Source of the DNA: Clavaria fumosa
Taxonomy: Eukaryota; Basidiomycota; Agaricomycetes; Agaricales; Clavariaceae
NCBI GenBank assembly: GCA_951802425.1
Contig: OX637802.1
Location: forward strand, 1,674,001-1,738,000
Reading direction: 5' to 3'
Length of the DNA stretch: 64,000 bases
Position numbers and translations under genes: made by a program. The notes below the pieces were generated by a model. It saw nothing but the letters and a program-made list of their open reading frames with translations, was not told where the DNA came from and did no database searches. This document shows, piece after piece, positions 1-10,069 of the stretch; the stretch's first letter is position 1, and each line of letters opens with the position of its first letter.

Positions 1-2956
1 CGCGGACGAATCCTACATAACCACAACATGGGATATTCTCACCTCATGGTAGATCGTTATCATAACTTGGTAGAGCGGGCCAACCAGTCCCAATTGGATA
101 ATAATGTATCTGCGAACAAGACACAAAGCGTCAGATGACACTCGTAGATGCGGGACCCGCCCCCTTCACTTACGCAGTAGCCAATGATATTAGCATAAAA
201 GCAAAGTACAAAGGATTGAACAGCACCGCCATGGCCTCGTTCCACCCTAGCACGACCAGCACGCCGTACATCCAGTAGGGGATTTGCGCGATACTGGCGA
301 CAGTACTCCGCTTGGCCTCGATGTAGAATGCGTCTGCGTCTTTCCGGAAACTCGCGCTGAGTTCGTGCGCCTTCGTCGCGGTGAAGACAATGAGGGAGGT
401 TTCGAAGTCAAAGTCGTCGTCGACGGCGGTCGCGTCGGCCGAGATCTTGGCTGCATCGGCTGGGAGGATATACACGAGGGATGGATCCGATGGCGTGATG
501 ATCGCGTAAAGTGGTATCAATTCTAGTGTCTATGGATGTGTCACGTCCGTTAATTGAAGGCCAGACGAGATGTGTAAAATAAACTGACCTGCTCCTTCGC
601 CTTCCTGAAGGCTCCATCGATATCGTCGTCCGGTTTCCACACTCTCGGGACTCCTTTCTCGTCGTATCTGAACCGCTCCTCAAAGTGGTTGCGCAGCTTG
701 GCGAGGATCGCCGAGTTCGCGGTTTGTTCGTCAATCTTAGAGCGCAGTGCGAGCCAGGCGCGTTTGCGAAGGACAGCGATGAAATGATCGTTTTCCGAGT
801 CGGTGCAGTTAAAACCTGCCATCATGGCACAATGTCAGACATGGGGCCAAGCTATATTAATGGATGCATACGGACTTTCGGCTTTCACGAGATACGCTTG
901 CTCACACGCGTCCAGAGTTTGCTTAAAAAGGAGAAGGATGTTGTCCCACATATCCTTCTCACCTTTAGTGAGATACAAGTGCACGGGTTCCGAAATTTGC
1001 CGTTTGAAGTTCCTCTGCTCGAAATTAAGAATAATCTTTCTGAGGAGGACAGCAGGCGCACCTCAATGAGATTAATCATTTTCTTCGTTTCGTCTTTTCG
1101 GAACAGCTCGGCCACATTATCCATTTCTTCTTTCAGTAACTCCAACGCCTCAGCCCATGCCCACGACCCATGTGCATCCTCGCCTTCCTCGACGACTACA
1201 GCCTCCGTCGCATACACCTCGAATCGTCCCTCACAGTTAGCTCTTGCGCGCTTGACGATGTCCGCAAAATTATACCCTACTCCTTTGAGCCCCTCCGAGA
1301 GCGCCTGTTTGAAACCAACCAGACAAGACTTGTGCAAATTTTTCAGTTGGCCAAGGAAGAGTGGGGAGAGAACGGAATCGAGGGATGTCATCAAGTCGGC
1401 GCGTTTGCGTTTGTAGACGCCTTGGTGATAGCGCGAAGCGTCACGGTCGTAGCGGTCTAGAAATTCATAAATTCGATTAGCAACAGCGCATATACCCAAA
1501 ATTGGGAAACGTGCGCAAGCCATGCGGAGGGGGAAGAGGGGCCAAACTTACTTATTGCAGTAGCTCTCCAGTCCCTCATCAATTTCCCGAGGCCGTCAAC
1601 AACCTTGCCCACTTCAACGGGCCTCTTCTGTGATTTTGCTTGCTCGTTGAACTCCGCGAGCGCGACCGCCGAGATCTCATCGCAGCGGAACTGCGCGAGA
1701 AGTTCCTGTTGCGTAGGAAGATCGAGATCCTTGTTGCTTTGGACTTGTTCCTGGATAATAATAAAATTGACATTCAAGGACGAAGCGTACGAAACGTACC
1801 CAGATGTTCTCCATGTAAAACGCCACTCCATCTGCGGGTATTCGCTTATGATACATCGGCTTGAAGACGTAACCCTCATCCTTTGGGCTGACAAAGCGGG
1901 ACCTGAGCTTGAGGACTTCCTCTTCGAACTTGTCACCCGCAAGCAACTTGTGAGGCAGCGCAGTGAACGCGAGATCGAAGTAGTCCGTGAGTTTCGCGTG
2001 TGAGAGGTCGGGCGGCTTGGAGAGTGTTTCCCAGATTTTTTCCAAATCGGAGACGAGCGTGGCTTGCAAATTGGACAGCGGGGTGGCGATGTGGTCGCGA
2101 ATGACGAAAAGCAAAAGGGTGCGAGAAGACGTAGCGCTAGTCTCCCTTGTTAAAATATTTTAAAAAGGTATACGACGAGAAACGCACCTGTCTTGCGTTT
2201 TCTTACCAAAAAGTCCTAGGTTGACTTCGAACACGGTCTTAAGCAGACCCATGTTTGCGCCCTGGTATAGGCCAACCTGATGCTCCCACATGTTGACAAT
2301 GAGCACTTCAGACGACGCAAGCGAGAACAAGGCTGCTTTTCGCTCAAAATCCTGTTGATATTTATTAGGATGGTTCGGAAATTAGACAGAGCATTGCAGC
2401 GAGGGCCGTCGACATCTGAATGGACTAACCTGATCTTCGCCGCGCTCACGGCCGTCCGTGCCTTCGACATCCATGACCATGACGTTCATACCTTTTCCTC
2501 GACACATCCATATACCTGGAGGATGCACTCGATATCTGCCGTAACCATCTGGAACAAATAGAATCACCTTTCGTGGTCTGTTGTCTTTTGGCCTCATCCA
2601 TCACGTCAAAAGTGGTTCCAAATAGTCGATTCAACAAAGTGCCTATGAATCCCAAACAGCTTGGACACGCTGTGACGCAGCAAGGAAAGGCGAAACCTAC
2701 TTTTGCCAGTCGACTGCGAGCCAAAGACTGACACGATATTGTAGCCAAAACCAGAGTCCCTTAATCCCCACCTTGTAATCTGCTCGCCGAGGGATGAACT
2801 AGAAGAGACAGAGAGGCATTCAGGTTAAGCAAGACGTGAGCACTGAGAGACGGACGTAAAGTGCTTATTGTCGTCTACGACCTGTATTTGTTCCGTTTCG
2901 GAGTCGTGTACGTGACCGTTGAGGCGACTTATTGGATGAGAACCGTTCGAAGCCAT
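1..2956 (-). CDS. SEY1: Sey1/RHD3/atlastin-like ER-fusion GTPase (3' end beyond window)
   Basis: Dynamin-like GTPase that fuses ER tubules homotypically; it acts in the ER membrane. The minus-strand ATG at 2956 begins MASNGSN. The GTPase domain follows over several exons: P-loop [11 protein letters not shown] and switch motif AKRQQTTKG near 2600-2720, then [15 protein letters not shown] near 2430-2490. After this comes a long helical middle region (2300-550) in short exons. The C-terminus shows the paired hydrophobic hairpin typical of the family: [21 protein letters not shown] near 170-290, then after an intron [15 protein letters not shown] near 60-110. Another 5' splice site (GTGAG) near base 41 shows that the gene continues off the left edge. 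Frames are open between introns and I see no break. The identification is firm; individual intron positions in the middle region were not all resolved. Confidence 0.93.
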
Positions 2957-4587
2957 TGCGTTTGAGTTGAGTCTAAATGCTCGGTGGTGGAGGTCCTTGG
3001 GGTAACAACGGTGTAAATGCGCAAGTCCCGTTTTGACATCACGCCGACATCACGTGGTGATCATTGCCAAGCCGAGTTGCCGAGTTCTGCAGGGCTTCCA
3101 GGCTGCCTGAACCTGTCCACTTGCCACCACACAGTCGCACAACGCTCCACGCCAGGTCAGTCCCTGAATTTTCGCACGCTCACTGCTTACAGAGTTCGCC
3201 GTGTAGCCAAACGTCTAAGGTTAGCATCATGGCAAATCCAAACCGCCCTCATGGTGGGCCTGTGAATGGCAGCCCTCAGACCCCCATGTCTGTTCCACCT
3301 CGAATTGATGGACAGCCACTATATGGTGTCCAGACAGCGGCTCGAGGCTGGTTCGTTCCTCGTGGAGGGGGGTTCCGCTACGGGGTGAACAAGTTTTCCG
3401 CGGACGGGATCCCTTTCTGCGAGGGCGAGGACCAATAAGAGGATTGCGGGGCAGAGGGCGAGGATCGCCTACGAATCCGCTAAATCTTTGAGGATGAAGC
3501 GACGCGGATTACACACTACTACTAGTACTGCCTGTGCTGCATCACGCGACGGAGAACGGTCATCCATCTCTGTTAATATGGTGTTCACCAGATTCGGGAG
3601 TGTGTTCGCATCCTTTCGACTCTTCCACTGCTTGTTGTATCTCCTCGGGACTGACCTGTTCGCCCCTCCGTAGTTGAGCAGCAATCTCCAGGGTGACTTG
3701 GATATGGGCGATGTTGGTCCGGAAGCCAGATGCTGTCCACACATACTGAGCAGTCAAACGTTAGGACACATACCGCCCTTGCCAATGCCATACAGCCTCA
3801 GCCTGCCAGTCATGTTCTCACTGGTACACACCATCATTCTTTCCCGGTCAGCCCACGCGCTACGGCCATCTCGAAACAAGGACAACGACTGCGGCGCACG
3901 AGGCACCGCTCTTCGAACACGAAGACCTCGTTGGCTCCACTGGTAAGCGCCGTCGCGGGCTACGCGCCCACGGCGGCCTGGCTGACGCGCTCTCTGATTA
4001 TCCGCCGGACACCGCCTGCTCTCTCGCATTCTTCACGAGTGATGAGGGCGTGCCATTCCGCAGCACAGTCGGTGCGGGGCAACACGGACATGCCGTAGGT
4101 TGTCGGCGTCCCTGCTTGAGGGCGTGGTGCGCACGACATGAGGGGGGTGGTAGGCCTTTCGAAACGTCGATTGGGGGACATCTGGGTACTGAGTACTGAG
4201 AGGACATCTGGACGCGTTAGGGCGCGTCACATGCGTCTTGTCTATGATTGGTCATCGGTTTTGAGCCTTGTAAACAATTTCTCGCATTTGCATGGATCGG
4301 AACCCGTAAAGACCTTTCAAATTCAAGTTCAAGACATGAAAATAGTTCTATACCTGTCTGCTGATATGCACAAAGCCTTCTCAGACCTTCCGTCGCGCGA
4401 ATACCCAGTAGTGTATGCTGATATCATCTCTTCTCTTCTCACTACCACAATCAATATAGTTCGGCCTCCTCGCATCTCCAATGCCTTTTGTAACTGGACT
4501 GCCCTACATGCTCAAAATATCTATTCTCAAGCACTCATCTTCCTGGCTTTCGTGACATGAACTTGTAGCTCCTCAGGCTGCTCTGCT
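2957..4587. other. Region with no confident gene
   Basis: This stretch holds the SEY1 promoter and about 1.4 kb without a recognisable gene. A 69-codon plus-strand ORF from ATG 3229 to 3438 is Pro/Gly-rich (MANPNRPHGGPVNGS at its start) and could be a small gene or chance. On the minus strand, fragments at 3560-3757 and 3960-4181 look coding-like (acidic/amphipathic, for example EIAAQLRRGEQVSPEEIQ) but are interrupted by stops, and I could not join them with credible introns. From about 4330 to 4587 the minus strand carries decayed remnants of the TPR repeat of the neighbouring NLR gene. Confidence 0.4.
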
Positions 4588-5107
4588 TCATTGTGCTTCC
4601 CGAGTTGCATATGTCAATGCCAAATTGTTGATGCTTGTCAGAGTGTCTGGATGTTCTGGACCAAGCACTCTCTTCTGGGCTTCCATAACATGAACTTGTA
4701 GCTCCTCTGCTTCATTGTGCTTCCCCTGAGCTGAATATGTGGATGCCAAATTGTTAATGCTTGTCAGAGTTTGTGGATGTTCTAGGCCAAGCACTCTCTT
4801 CCAGGCTTCCATAACATGAACTTGTAGCTCTTCTGCTTCATTGTACTTCCCCTGAGCTGAAAATGTCAATGCCAAATTGTTAATGCTTCTCAGAGCGTCT
4901 GGATGTTCTGGACCAAGCACTCTCTTCCTGGCTTGCATAACATGAACTTGTAGCTCCTCTGCTTCATTGTGCTTCCCCTGAGCTGAATATGTGGATGCCA
5001 AATTGTTAATGCTTGTCAGAGTTTGTGGATGTTCTAGGCCAAGCACTCTCTTCCAGGCTTCCATAACATGAACTTGTAGCTCTTCTGCTTCATTGTGCTT
5101 CCCCTGA
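4588..5107 (-). pseudogene. 3' fragment of the NB-ARC/TPR gene (distal TPR repeats)
   Basis: Minus-strand continuation of the NLR gene on the far side of the retrotransposon. It encodes about four 42-residue TPR units with the signature LG-x-EHP-x-TLTSINNLA, read in frame from the insertion point. The last unit is disrupted: relative to its sister units it lacks two bases near 4603-4612, which gives ATREAQ and then a stop at 4588. Further downstream, repeat-like DNA continues out of frame with a small insertion and then fades. The gene end is therefore either a recent new stop or decay. The fragment is cut from its promoter and NB-ARC region by the element at 5108-11508. Two units here (ending QARKRV and AQKRV) are almost identical to each other over the whole repeat. 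Confidence 0.85.
5103..5107. repeat. Target-site duplication CCTGA (left copy)
   Basis: Five bases, CCTGA, lie directly before the left LTR and are repeated at 11509-11513 directly after the right LTR. Five bases is the usual duplication for Ty3/gypsy integrases. The sequence is part of the TPR repeat coding DNA. Confidence 0.95.
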
Positions 5108-5697
5108 TGTTACGGCTCACGTAGCCGGGAGTCCTAGGCAGGCTGGCTGGGTAGGAGGACAAGTGGGTGGTATTCGGAATAACAAGTCTGAGGTTTACAG
5201 CGTGTCTACTTACCTACTTATATACTAAATCAGAGGGGTGGGGTACTGGTGATGATACAAAGGGAAGAAGAAAGGAATGGCAATGGTTGCGCATAGCGTA
5301 GGAGTAAAGGTATCCAAGGAACGGTCACGTGGTTGCGGAGGCAACAAGAAGAGGAGTCGCGGTCGTCGGGGGGATGGATAATAGCCGGGGGAAGGGACAA
5401 GGGCGCTAAGGGGACGGGACAACGGTAATGGGAGGGAAGTACAAGGAGATCACCGGATCTGGATAAGTCTTGATGGTGTCAGGTCGTCAGGTGTCAAGGA
5501 GAGACAGGATGATGGCATCCCGCATTGACGTTCCATCACGAAAATGGGCCGTCTCCTCGGTAGTGGTCATGTGGTGGGTAGTCAGGTGGTCGGGCGCTTA
5601 CCAGCCATGTGATCACTGACTAGTTAGTCACATGTCCGGGATCCCGGATGTGTCCCGTGACATAGGCGCGGTGGTCACCTGACTACGCACCGTAACA
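5108..5697 (-). repeat. 3' LTR of the chromovirus (left copy)
   Basis: 590 bp with 8-bp terminal inverted repeats TGTTACGG/CCGTAACA. It differs from the right copy only at 5293, 5343 and 5429. Each difference is a CpG in the right copy and CA or TG here. A purine-rich stretch (GAGGAGAGGA on the minus strand, about 5701-5710) adjoins its inner edge and fits a polypurine tract. Confidence 0.96.
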
Positions 5698-5708
5698 TAA
5701 TCCTCTCC

Positions 5709-8700
5709 TCAAGATTGCGCTTTCTGAGCAATCTCGAAGTCCCGTATCGCATCCGGGGAGTCCTTGAGATTCTTGGCAGGCTCCCAAGTATCGTCTTCCG
5801 GGGGATATCCTGTCCAACGTACCAGGTACTGTATCTGTCTTCCTCGTTTCCGCTTCGCTCTAACGAATTCCACTTCGTACTGCGGCTCTCCATCGACCTC
5901 CATGCTTTCAGGTCGCTGTGGGTGGTCGGGACCGGGAGTAGCGAGGGTTAGAAGGGATTCATGGAAGACGGGATGTATACGCCAGTGTCGCGGTAGTTCG
6001 AGTTCATAGGCGGCGGCACCACGTTTTGCGACGACCTTAAAGGGTCCAACTCTCCTCGGCATCAGCTTCTTCCGCAGGTCTTCCAGCACCAGGTTTCGAC
6101 TCTCTAGCCAGACTAGAGTTCCTTCCTTCCAGTCCGTCGTATACCCGCCTCGCTTCTCCATGGTCCGGTTAGACTGTTCCACCAACCCCTTCATCTTCCC
6201 TCGCATCTCATAGGCCTTCTCCAGGAAGTCATCGGCGGCCGGGTTATTGGACTCGCTAAGTCGTAGGTCGGGAAGGGCGATGGGGTGCCGAGCATAGTCT
6301 AGTAGGAATGGCGTGACATCGGAGTTTCCATAGGCGCGATTGTTGAGGGCGAACTCTGTGACTGGGAGCCAAGAAGCCCACTCGTCGGGCATCTCACTGC
6401 AGGCATGTTTCAGAAGGGTGAATACTTCCTGGTTGGCTCGCTCTGTGAGTCCGTCGGTCTGGGGATGGTAGGCGGTACTAGGGTTGGTCTTTACCCCCAG
6501 CTGTCCATAGACATTCTTCAAGAATTTCGCTACAAAGTTCGAACCTCGATCGCTCGTTACTTTGGAGGGTAGTCCATGGCTGGCGTACACGCGCCGTAGG
6601 AATATTCGGGCCGCTCCTTCGCTCGTCAGGTCCATGCTAATTGGTTCTAGTAGAGAAGACCTTGTTGCGCGGTCCCGGATAACTAGCACTCCGTTGTATC
6701 CTTCTGAGGGGTTTAAAGGGCCCACGATATCCCAGCTTATCTCGTCCCAGGGTAGGATGGGGGCAGGGAACGGGTGCAGGGCTGGTTTGTTGCCTGCGCG
6801 GTTGATTTTGTTGCGCTGACAGTGCCAGCATCGTTGGACTCGGGCACGTATGTCGCTATCGAGGCCCGGCCAGTCGAAATTCCGTCTGACGTTCTCGCTA
6901 GTTTTCCGCATTCCCGGGTGTCCAGCAGAGGGTGCGTCGTGGTGGAGGGTTAGCACCTCATCGACTAGGTTAGGTGGGACCCAGATCTTGTTTCGGTAAT
7001 ACTTTACTTCATCGGGTTCTTCTATAATTGCCGGTCCATGAGTCGTTGCAACCTGGGCAGCTTTGATGCGGTCCAGGAGGCTTGGTTCGGTTACAGAATT
7101 GAAGAGGACATCCGGAAGTAGCGGGGCGATGATCGGGGTTGTGGCATCGTCATGGTCGGGGCGTCGGGAGAGGGCATCAGCGGCGGTGTTGGTTTTTCCT
7201 GGACGGTGTTTGATTGTGAAGTTATAGAGGGCGAGGAGGGCTCTCCAACGATTCTGTCTTCCGTTGAGCAGATTGGGCTTTCGGAAGTACGCTAGGTTAG
7301 CGTGGTCAGTCCAGATCTCAAACGGTTCCTTAGTGGCGATGAGATATTGCGGCCAGATTTCGAGGGCCCGGATAATGGCGAGTAGTTCCTTGTCGTAGGT
7401 ATCGTAGTTTTTCTCCGCATCCTTGAGAGCCTTTGAAAAGCAATCAATTATTGCCCATGCGCCGTCCTCTTGTTGCTGGTAGAGGATTCCGCCTATCGCA
7501 ACATTTGACGCATCTGTCTCAATCTTCCAGTTCCCATCATCCTTCGGTACCATGGTTCGCCGTCCGTCGAGCAGGGCCTGAATAAGGTGACTAAAGGCCC
7601 GTTCCTCATCACGGTTCCATTGCCATTCCTTGTTGCCGGTGAGTCGGTGGAGCGGGATCGCGATCGTAGTGAAGTCAGGGATATGTCTCCTGAAATAGTT
7701 AAGGAATCCCAAGAATCTCTGGACGTCCTTCTTACACTTTGGCATCGGCCACTCTCTAATCCCGGCGCATAGCCTTTCCGATTTCTCTATATGTCCCTCG
7801 CGGATGTAATGTCCTAGGAACTCCACCTCTCTCTTCTGGAACTTACATTTCTCCAGTCTTAGGCAGAGCGAGTTCTCGGCGAGTTTCCGGAGTACGGATC
7901 GTGTGATGCGTTGGTGGGATTCTAGGTCCGGCGTGTGGATGAGTATATCGTCAATGTATACATGGACGTGTCTGGTAGCAATCTCGTCCCGGAGGATGGC
8001 ATTCATGAATCGCTGAAATGAGGCGGGGGCGTTGGTGAGTCCAAATCCCATTACCGTGTACTCAAACTGTCCTTCCGGACAAATGAAGGCTGTCTTCCAC
8101 TCGTCACCTTCGCGAATTCGGATGTTATTGAAGCCTCGAACGACGTCCATTGCCGTGTAGACAGCCTTCCCCTTAAGGGCGTCCAGGATGTCTCGGATTA
8201 GTGGGAGTGGGTGTGCGTCCTTCTTTGTTACGGCATTGAGTTCGCGATAGTCGATAATGGGTCTCAGTTTCTTTCCTTCTTGTTTAAAAAAGAGAGGCGC
8301 GGCCCACGGGGAGTTGGAGGGTCGGATACGTCCACTTTGTAGGTTTTCCTCGATCCACGTTTTGAGTTCTGGGTAGTATGCCCGCGGTACTGAGTAGATT
8401 TTTGAGCATTTCGGTACGGCATCGCTCTGGGTTTCGATCGCATGGTCGATGGCTCCGCGCGAGGGTGGCAGCTTCGAGAATGCTGAGATAGAAAACACAT
8501 CTGGAAACTCTTCATGGTAAGGGGGGACTAGCGTCTCAGTGAAGCTTCCTTGGGCCATCGTTACCGCTCTTGGGACAGGGGCAGCCTTCTTGGGCGGGGG
8601 GAAAACAATTGTGCGCTCGACCCAGTCGATTTCGGGGTTGTTCTTTCGGAGCCAGTCGTCGCCAAGGTAGAGGTGCGGAGGATGGAACTGTCCAACCAAC

Positions 8701-9098
8701 AGGGTGATATTCTGGCGAAAGCTTTGTCCGATGCCGATGGTAAGGTTTGCGGTCTGCGTAATCATTCCTATGGCGTTGGAAGACCCATCAGCGTTTATCG
8801 AGTACAGGGGTTGGGGGAGGTTGCTCAGTTTCAGTCCTAAGCTTTGGGCATATTTCTTGTCGATGGCAGAGGCCGAACACCCGGAGTCCACTAGCGCGTA
8901 TCCGAGTTTTCGTCTTCCATTACTGGGGTTCTCCATTACTACTGGTATTTCCATGCAAGGCTTTTCGGGGTTTGCTTTGGTCTTTTCTCTCCTCAGGTTC
9001 AGTCTAGAGGGCGGAGAAGGGGTCACCAGGACCTGTTTATTCATGGTGGGGACACGAGGGGGTACATAACTTTTCTTCGGCGAAGAGGCTGAACTCAT
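5709..9098 (-). CDS. pol: Pol polyprotein: protease, RT, RNase H, integrase, chromodomain
   Basis: 1,129 codons, uninterrupted. The ATG at 9098-9096 overlaps the gag stop as ATGA. Domains in order: aspartic protease with DSG at residues 71-73 (YALVDSGCSASAID); reverse transcriptase with AMDVVRGFNNI and the catalytic YIDD box; RNase H with ETDASNVAIGG and TDHANLAYF, ending HRPGKTNTAADALSRR; integrase with an HHCC zinc finger (HHDAPSAGHPGM...CWHCQRNK) and D-D-E core (SWDIVGPL, TSDRGSNF, TERANQEV); a GPY/F-like segment (RRVGPFKVV); and a C-terminal chromodomain over the last 55 or so residues (QYLVRWTGYPPEDDTWEP). Chromodomain and GPY/F define chromoviruses; in known members the chromodomain helps target integration. 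All catalytic residues I can check are present. Confidence 0.97.
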   Translation of the reverse strand: MSSASSPKKSYVPPRVPTMNKQVLVTPSPPSRLNLRREKTKANPEKPCMEIPVVMENPSNGRRKLGYALVDSGCSASAIDKKYAQSLGLKLSNLPQPLYSINADGSSNAIGMITQTANLTIGIGQSFRQNITLLVGQFHPPHLYLGDDWLRKNNPEIDWVERTIVFPPPKKAAPVPRAVTMAQGSFTETLVPPYHEEFPDVFSISAFSKLPPSRGAIDHAIETQSDAVPKCSKIYSVPRAYYPELKTWIEENLQSGRIRPSNSPWAAPLFFKQEGKKLRPIIDYRELNAVTKKDAHPLPLIRDILDALKGKAVYTAMDVVRGFNNIRIREGDEWKTAFICPEGQFEYTVMGFGLTNAPASFQRFMNAILRDEIATRHVHVYIDDILIHTPDLESHQRITRSVLRKLAENSLCLRLEKCKFQKREVEFLGHYIREGHIEKSERLCAGIREWPMPKCKKDVQRFLGFLNYFRRHIPDFTTIAIPLHRLTGNKEWQWNRDEERAFSHLIQALLDGRRTMVPKDDGNWKIETDASNVAIGGILYQQQEDGAWAIIDCFSKALKDAEKNYDTYDKELLAIIRALEIWPQYLIATKEPFEIWTDHANLAYFRKPNLLNGRQNRWRALLALYNFTIKHRPGKTNTAADALSRRPDHDDATTPIIAPLLPDVLFNSVTEPSLLDRIKAAQVATTHGPAIIEEPDEVKYYRNKIWVPPNLVDEVLTLHHDAPSAGHPGMRKTSENVRRNFDWPGLDSDIRARVQRCWHCQRNKINRAGNKPALHPFPAPILPWDEISWDIVGPLNPSEGYNGVLVIRDRATRSSLLEPISMDLTSEGAARIFLRRVYASHGLPSKVTSDRGSNFVAKFLKNVYGQLGVKTNPSTAYHPQTDGLTERANQEVFTLLKHACSEMPDEWASWLPVTEFALNNRAYGNSDVTPFLLDYARHPIALPDLRLSESNNPAADDFLEKAYEMRGKMKGLVEQSNRTMEKRGGYTTDWKEGTLVWLESRNLVLEDLRKKLMPRRVGPFKVVAKRGAAAYELELPRHWRIHPVFHESLLTLATPGPDHPQRPESMEVDGEPQYEVEFVRAKRKRGRQIQYLVRWTGYPPEDDTWEPAKNLKDSPDAIRDFEIAQKAQS

Positions 9099-10069
9099 TC
9101 TTCGCCGGTAGTAAAATCCGCTATTTCTTTTTCTCTAGCCACAACCAAGTCTCTTAATCTCGTGATCTCGGCCTGCGCTTGTTCCAACTGGTCGCTCGGG
9201 GCTTCCGTGGGTGCTTCGCGAGTCGGGGTAATTGGGGCAGGGAGGGTAATTACTCCTCGGACCTGCTGAGTACGGCGTGTGGGCGGGAGCGGACAATTCT
9301 TGGAGATGTGGCCGAAGCCGCGACAGTTGTAGCATTGGAGCTCAGCGGGTTTCGGGTGGGAGCGGTTGACGATCATTGCGTCGGGGTTTCTAGCTGGCAA
9401 GACGGCGGGTGGGAGCCGGGTCTGGGCCGTGGTTGTGCGCGGAGGAGGAGCGGGGGCGCGGGCTTTTCGGAGCGACTTGAACTCTTGCCAGAGGTCGTCC
9501 ATCCGGATTGCCTTGTTTCTCCACCCGATGTAGGTGGCAGGGAGGGTGTCAGAATTATAGATTTTCTCGACGAGAGGCTGGTTAAGCCCATTCTTGAGAT
9601 ACTCAATAAGAACCGACTCGTGGTGGGTGATGGTGAGGTGTGCCATGCGATAGAGACGGTCAAACTCGGTGAAGAATTCTCGGGCGGTTTTGCCACTCTG
9701 CCGGAGTTTCTGGAGGTTGGCGAGGGCGCGGGTTTCGTCAGCCGTGTCGAGAAACTCGTCGTCTAGGTCGTTTACGAAGTTGGCCCAACTTCCTGTGGTC
9801 TCCATTTCGATTATTCGGTCGACTCGGGCATTAGCCCATTCTTCGGCGTAGTCCAGACACATCTTGTTGAGGACAAAGTAAATTTTCTTTGCATCAGTTT
9901 CATACCTCTCGTGTTCGGAGGCGAAGAGGAGGGTGAATTGTCGTTTGAACGTCCGGTACCCAGTCTGGTCTCCATTGTAATCTTTTACCATAATACCGCT
10001 ACTCATCATCGGACTCGAGGTCGTACGGCTGGATTGATGAGACGTCTGAGGGTCCGGGGGATGAGACAT
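9095..10069 (-). CDS. gag: Gag-like capsid/nucleocapsid protein
   Basis: 324 codons from the ATG at 10069. A second possible start, two adjacent ATGs at residues 21-22, sits on the ORF1 stop (ATGATGAGTAG). Residues about 30-200 are helical and resemble a retrotransposon Gag domain (GYRTFKRQF, ANFVNDLDDEFLD, AREFFTEFDRLYRMA, LIEYLKNGL). A single CCHC zinc knuckle, CYNCRGFGHISKNC, lies at 246-259, followed by a Pro-rich linker and a short coiled-coil-like tail (EQAQAEITRLRDLVVAREKEI). The protein should form the virus-like particle and bind element RNA. Its stop TGA overlaps the pol ATG as ATGA, which suggests coupled termination-reinitiation for pol rather than frameshifting; that mechanism is an inference. 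Confidence 0.93.
   Translation of the reverse strand: MSHPPDPQTSHQSSRTTSSPMMSSGIMVKDYNGDQTGYRTFKRQFTLLFASEHERYETDAKKIYFVLNKMCLDYAEEWANARVDRIIEMETTGSWANFVNDLDDEFLDTADETRALANLQKLRQSGKTAREFFTEFDRLYRMAHLTITHHESVLIEYLKNGLNQPLVEKIYNSDTLPATYIGWRNKAIRMDDLWQEFKSLRKARAPAPPPRTTTAQTRLPPAVLPARNPDAMIVNRSHPKPAELQCYNCRGFGHISKNCPLPPTRRTQQVRGVITLPAPITPTREAPTEAPSDQLEQAQAEITRLRDLVVAREKEIADFTTGEE

Noticed and set aside
8704..9766. Long plus-strand ORFs opposite gag and pol
   Set aside because: They are antisense shadows of well-supported retrotransposon genes, with no recognisable motif.
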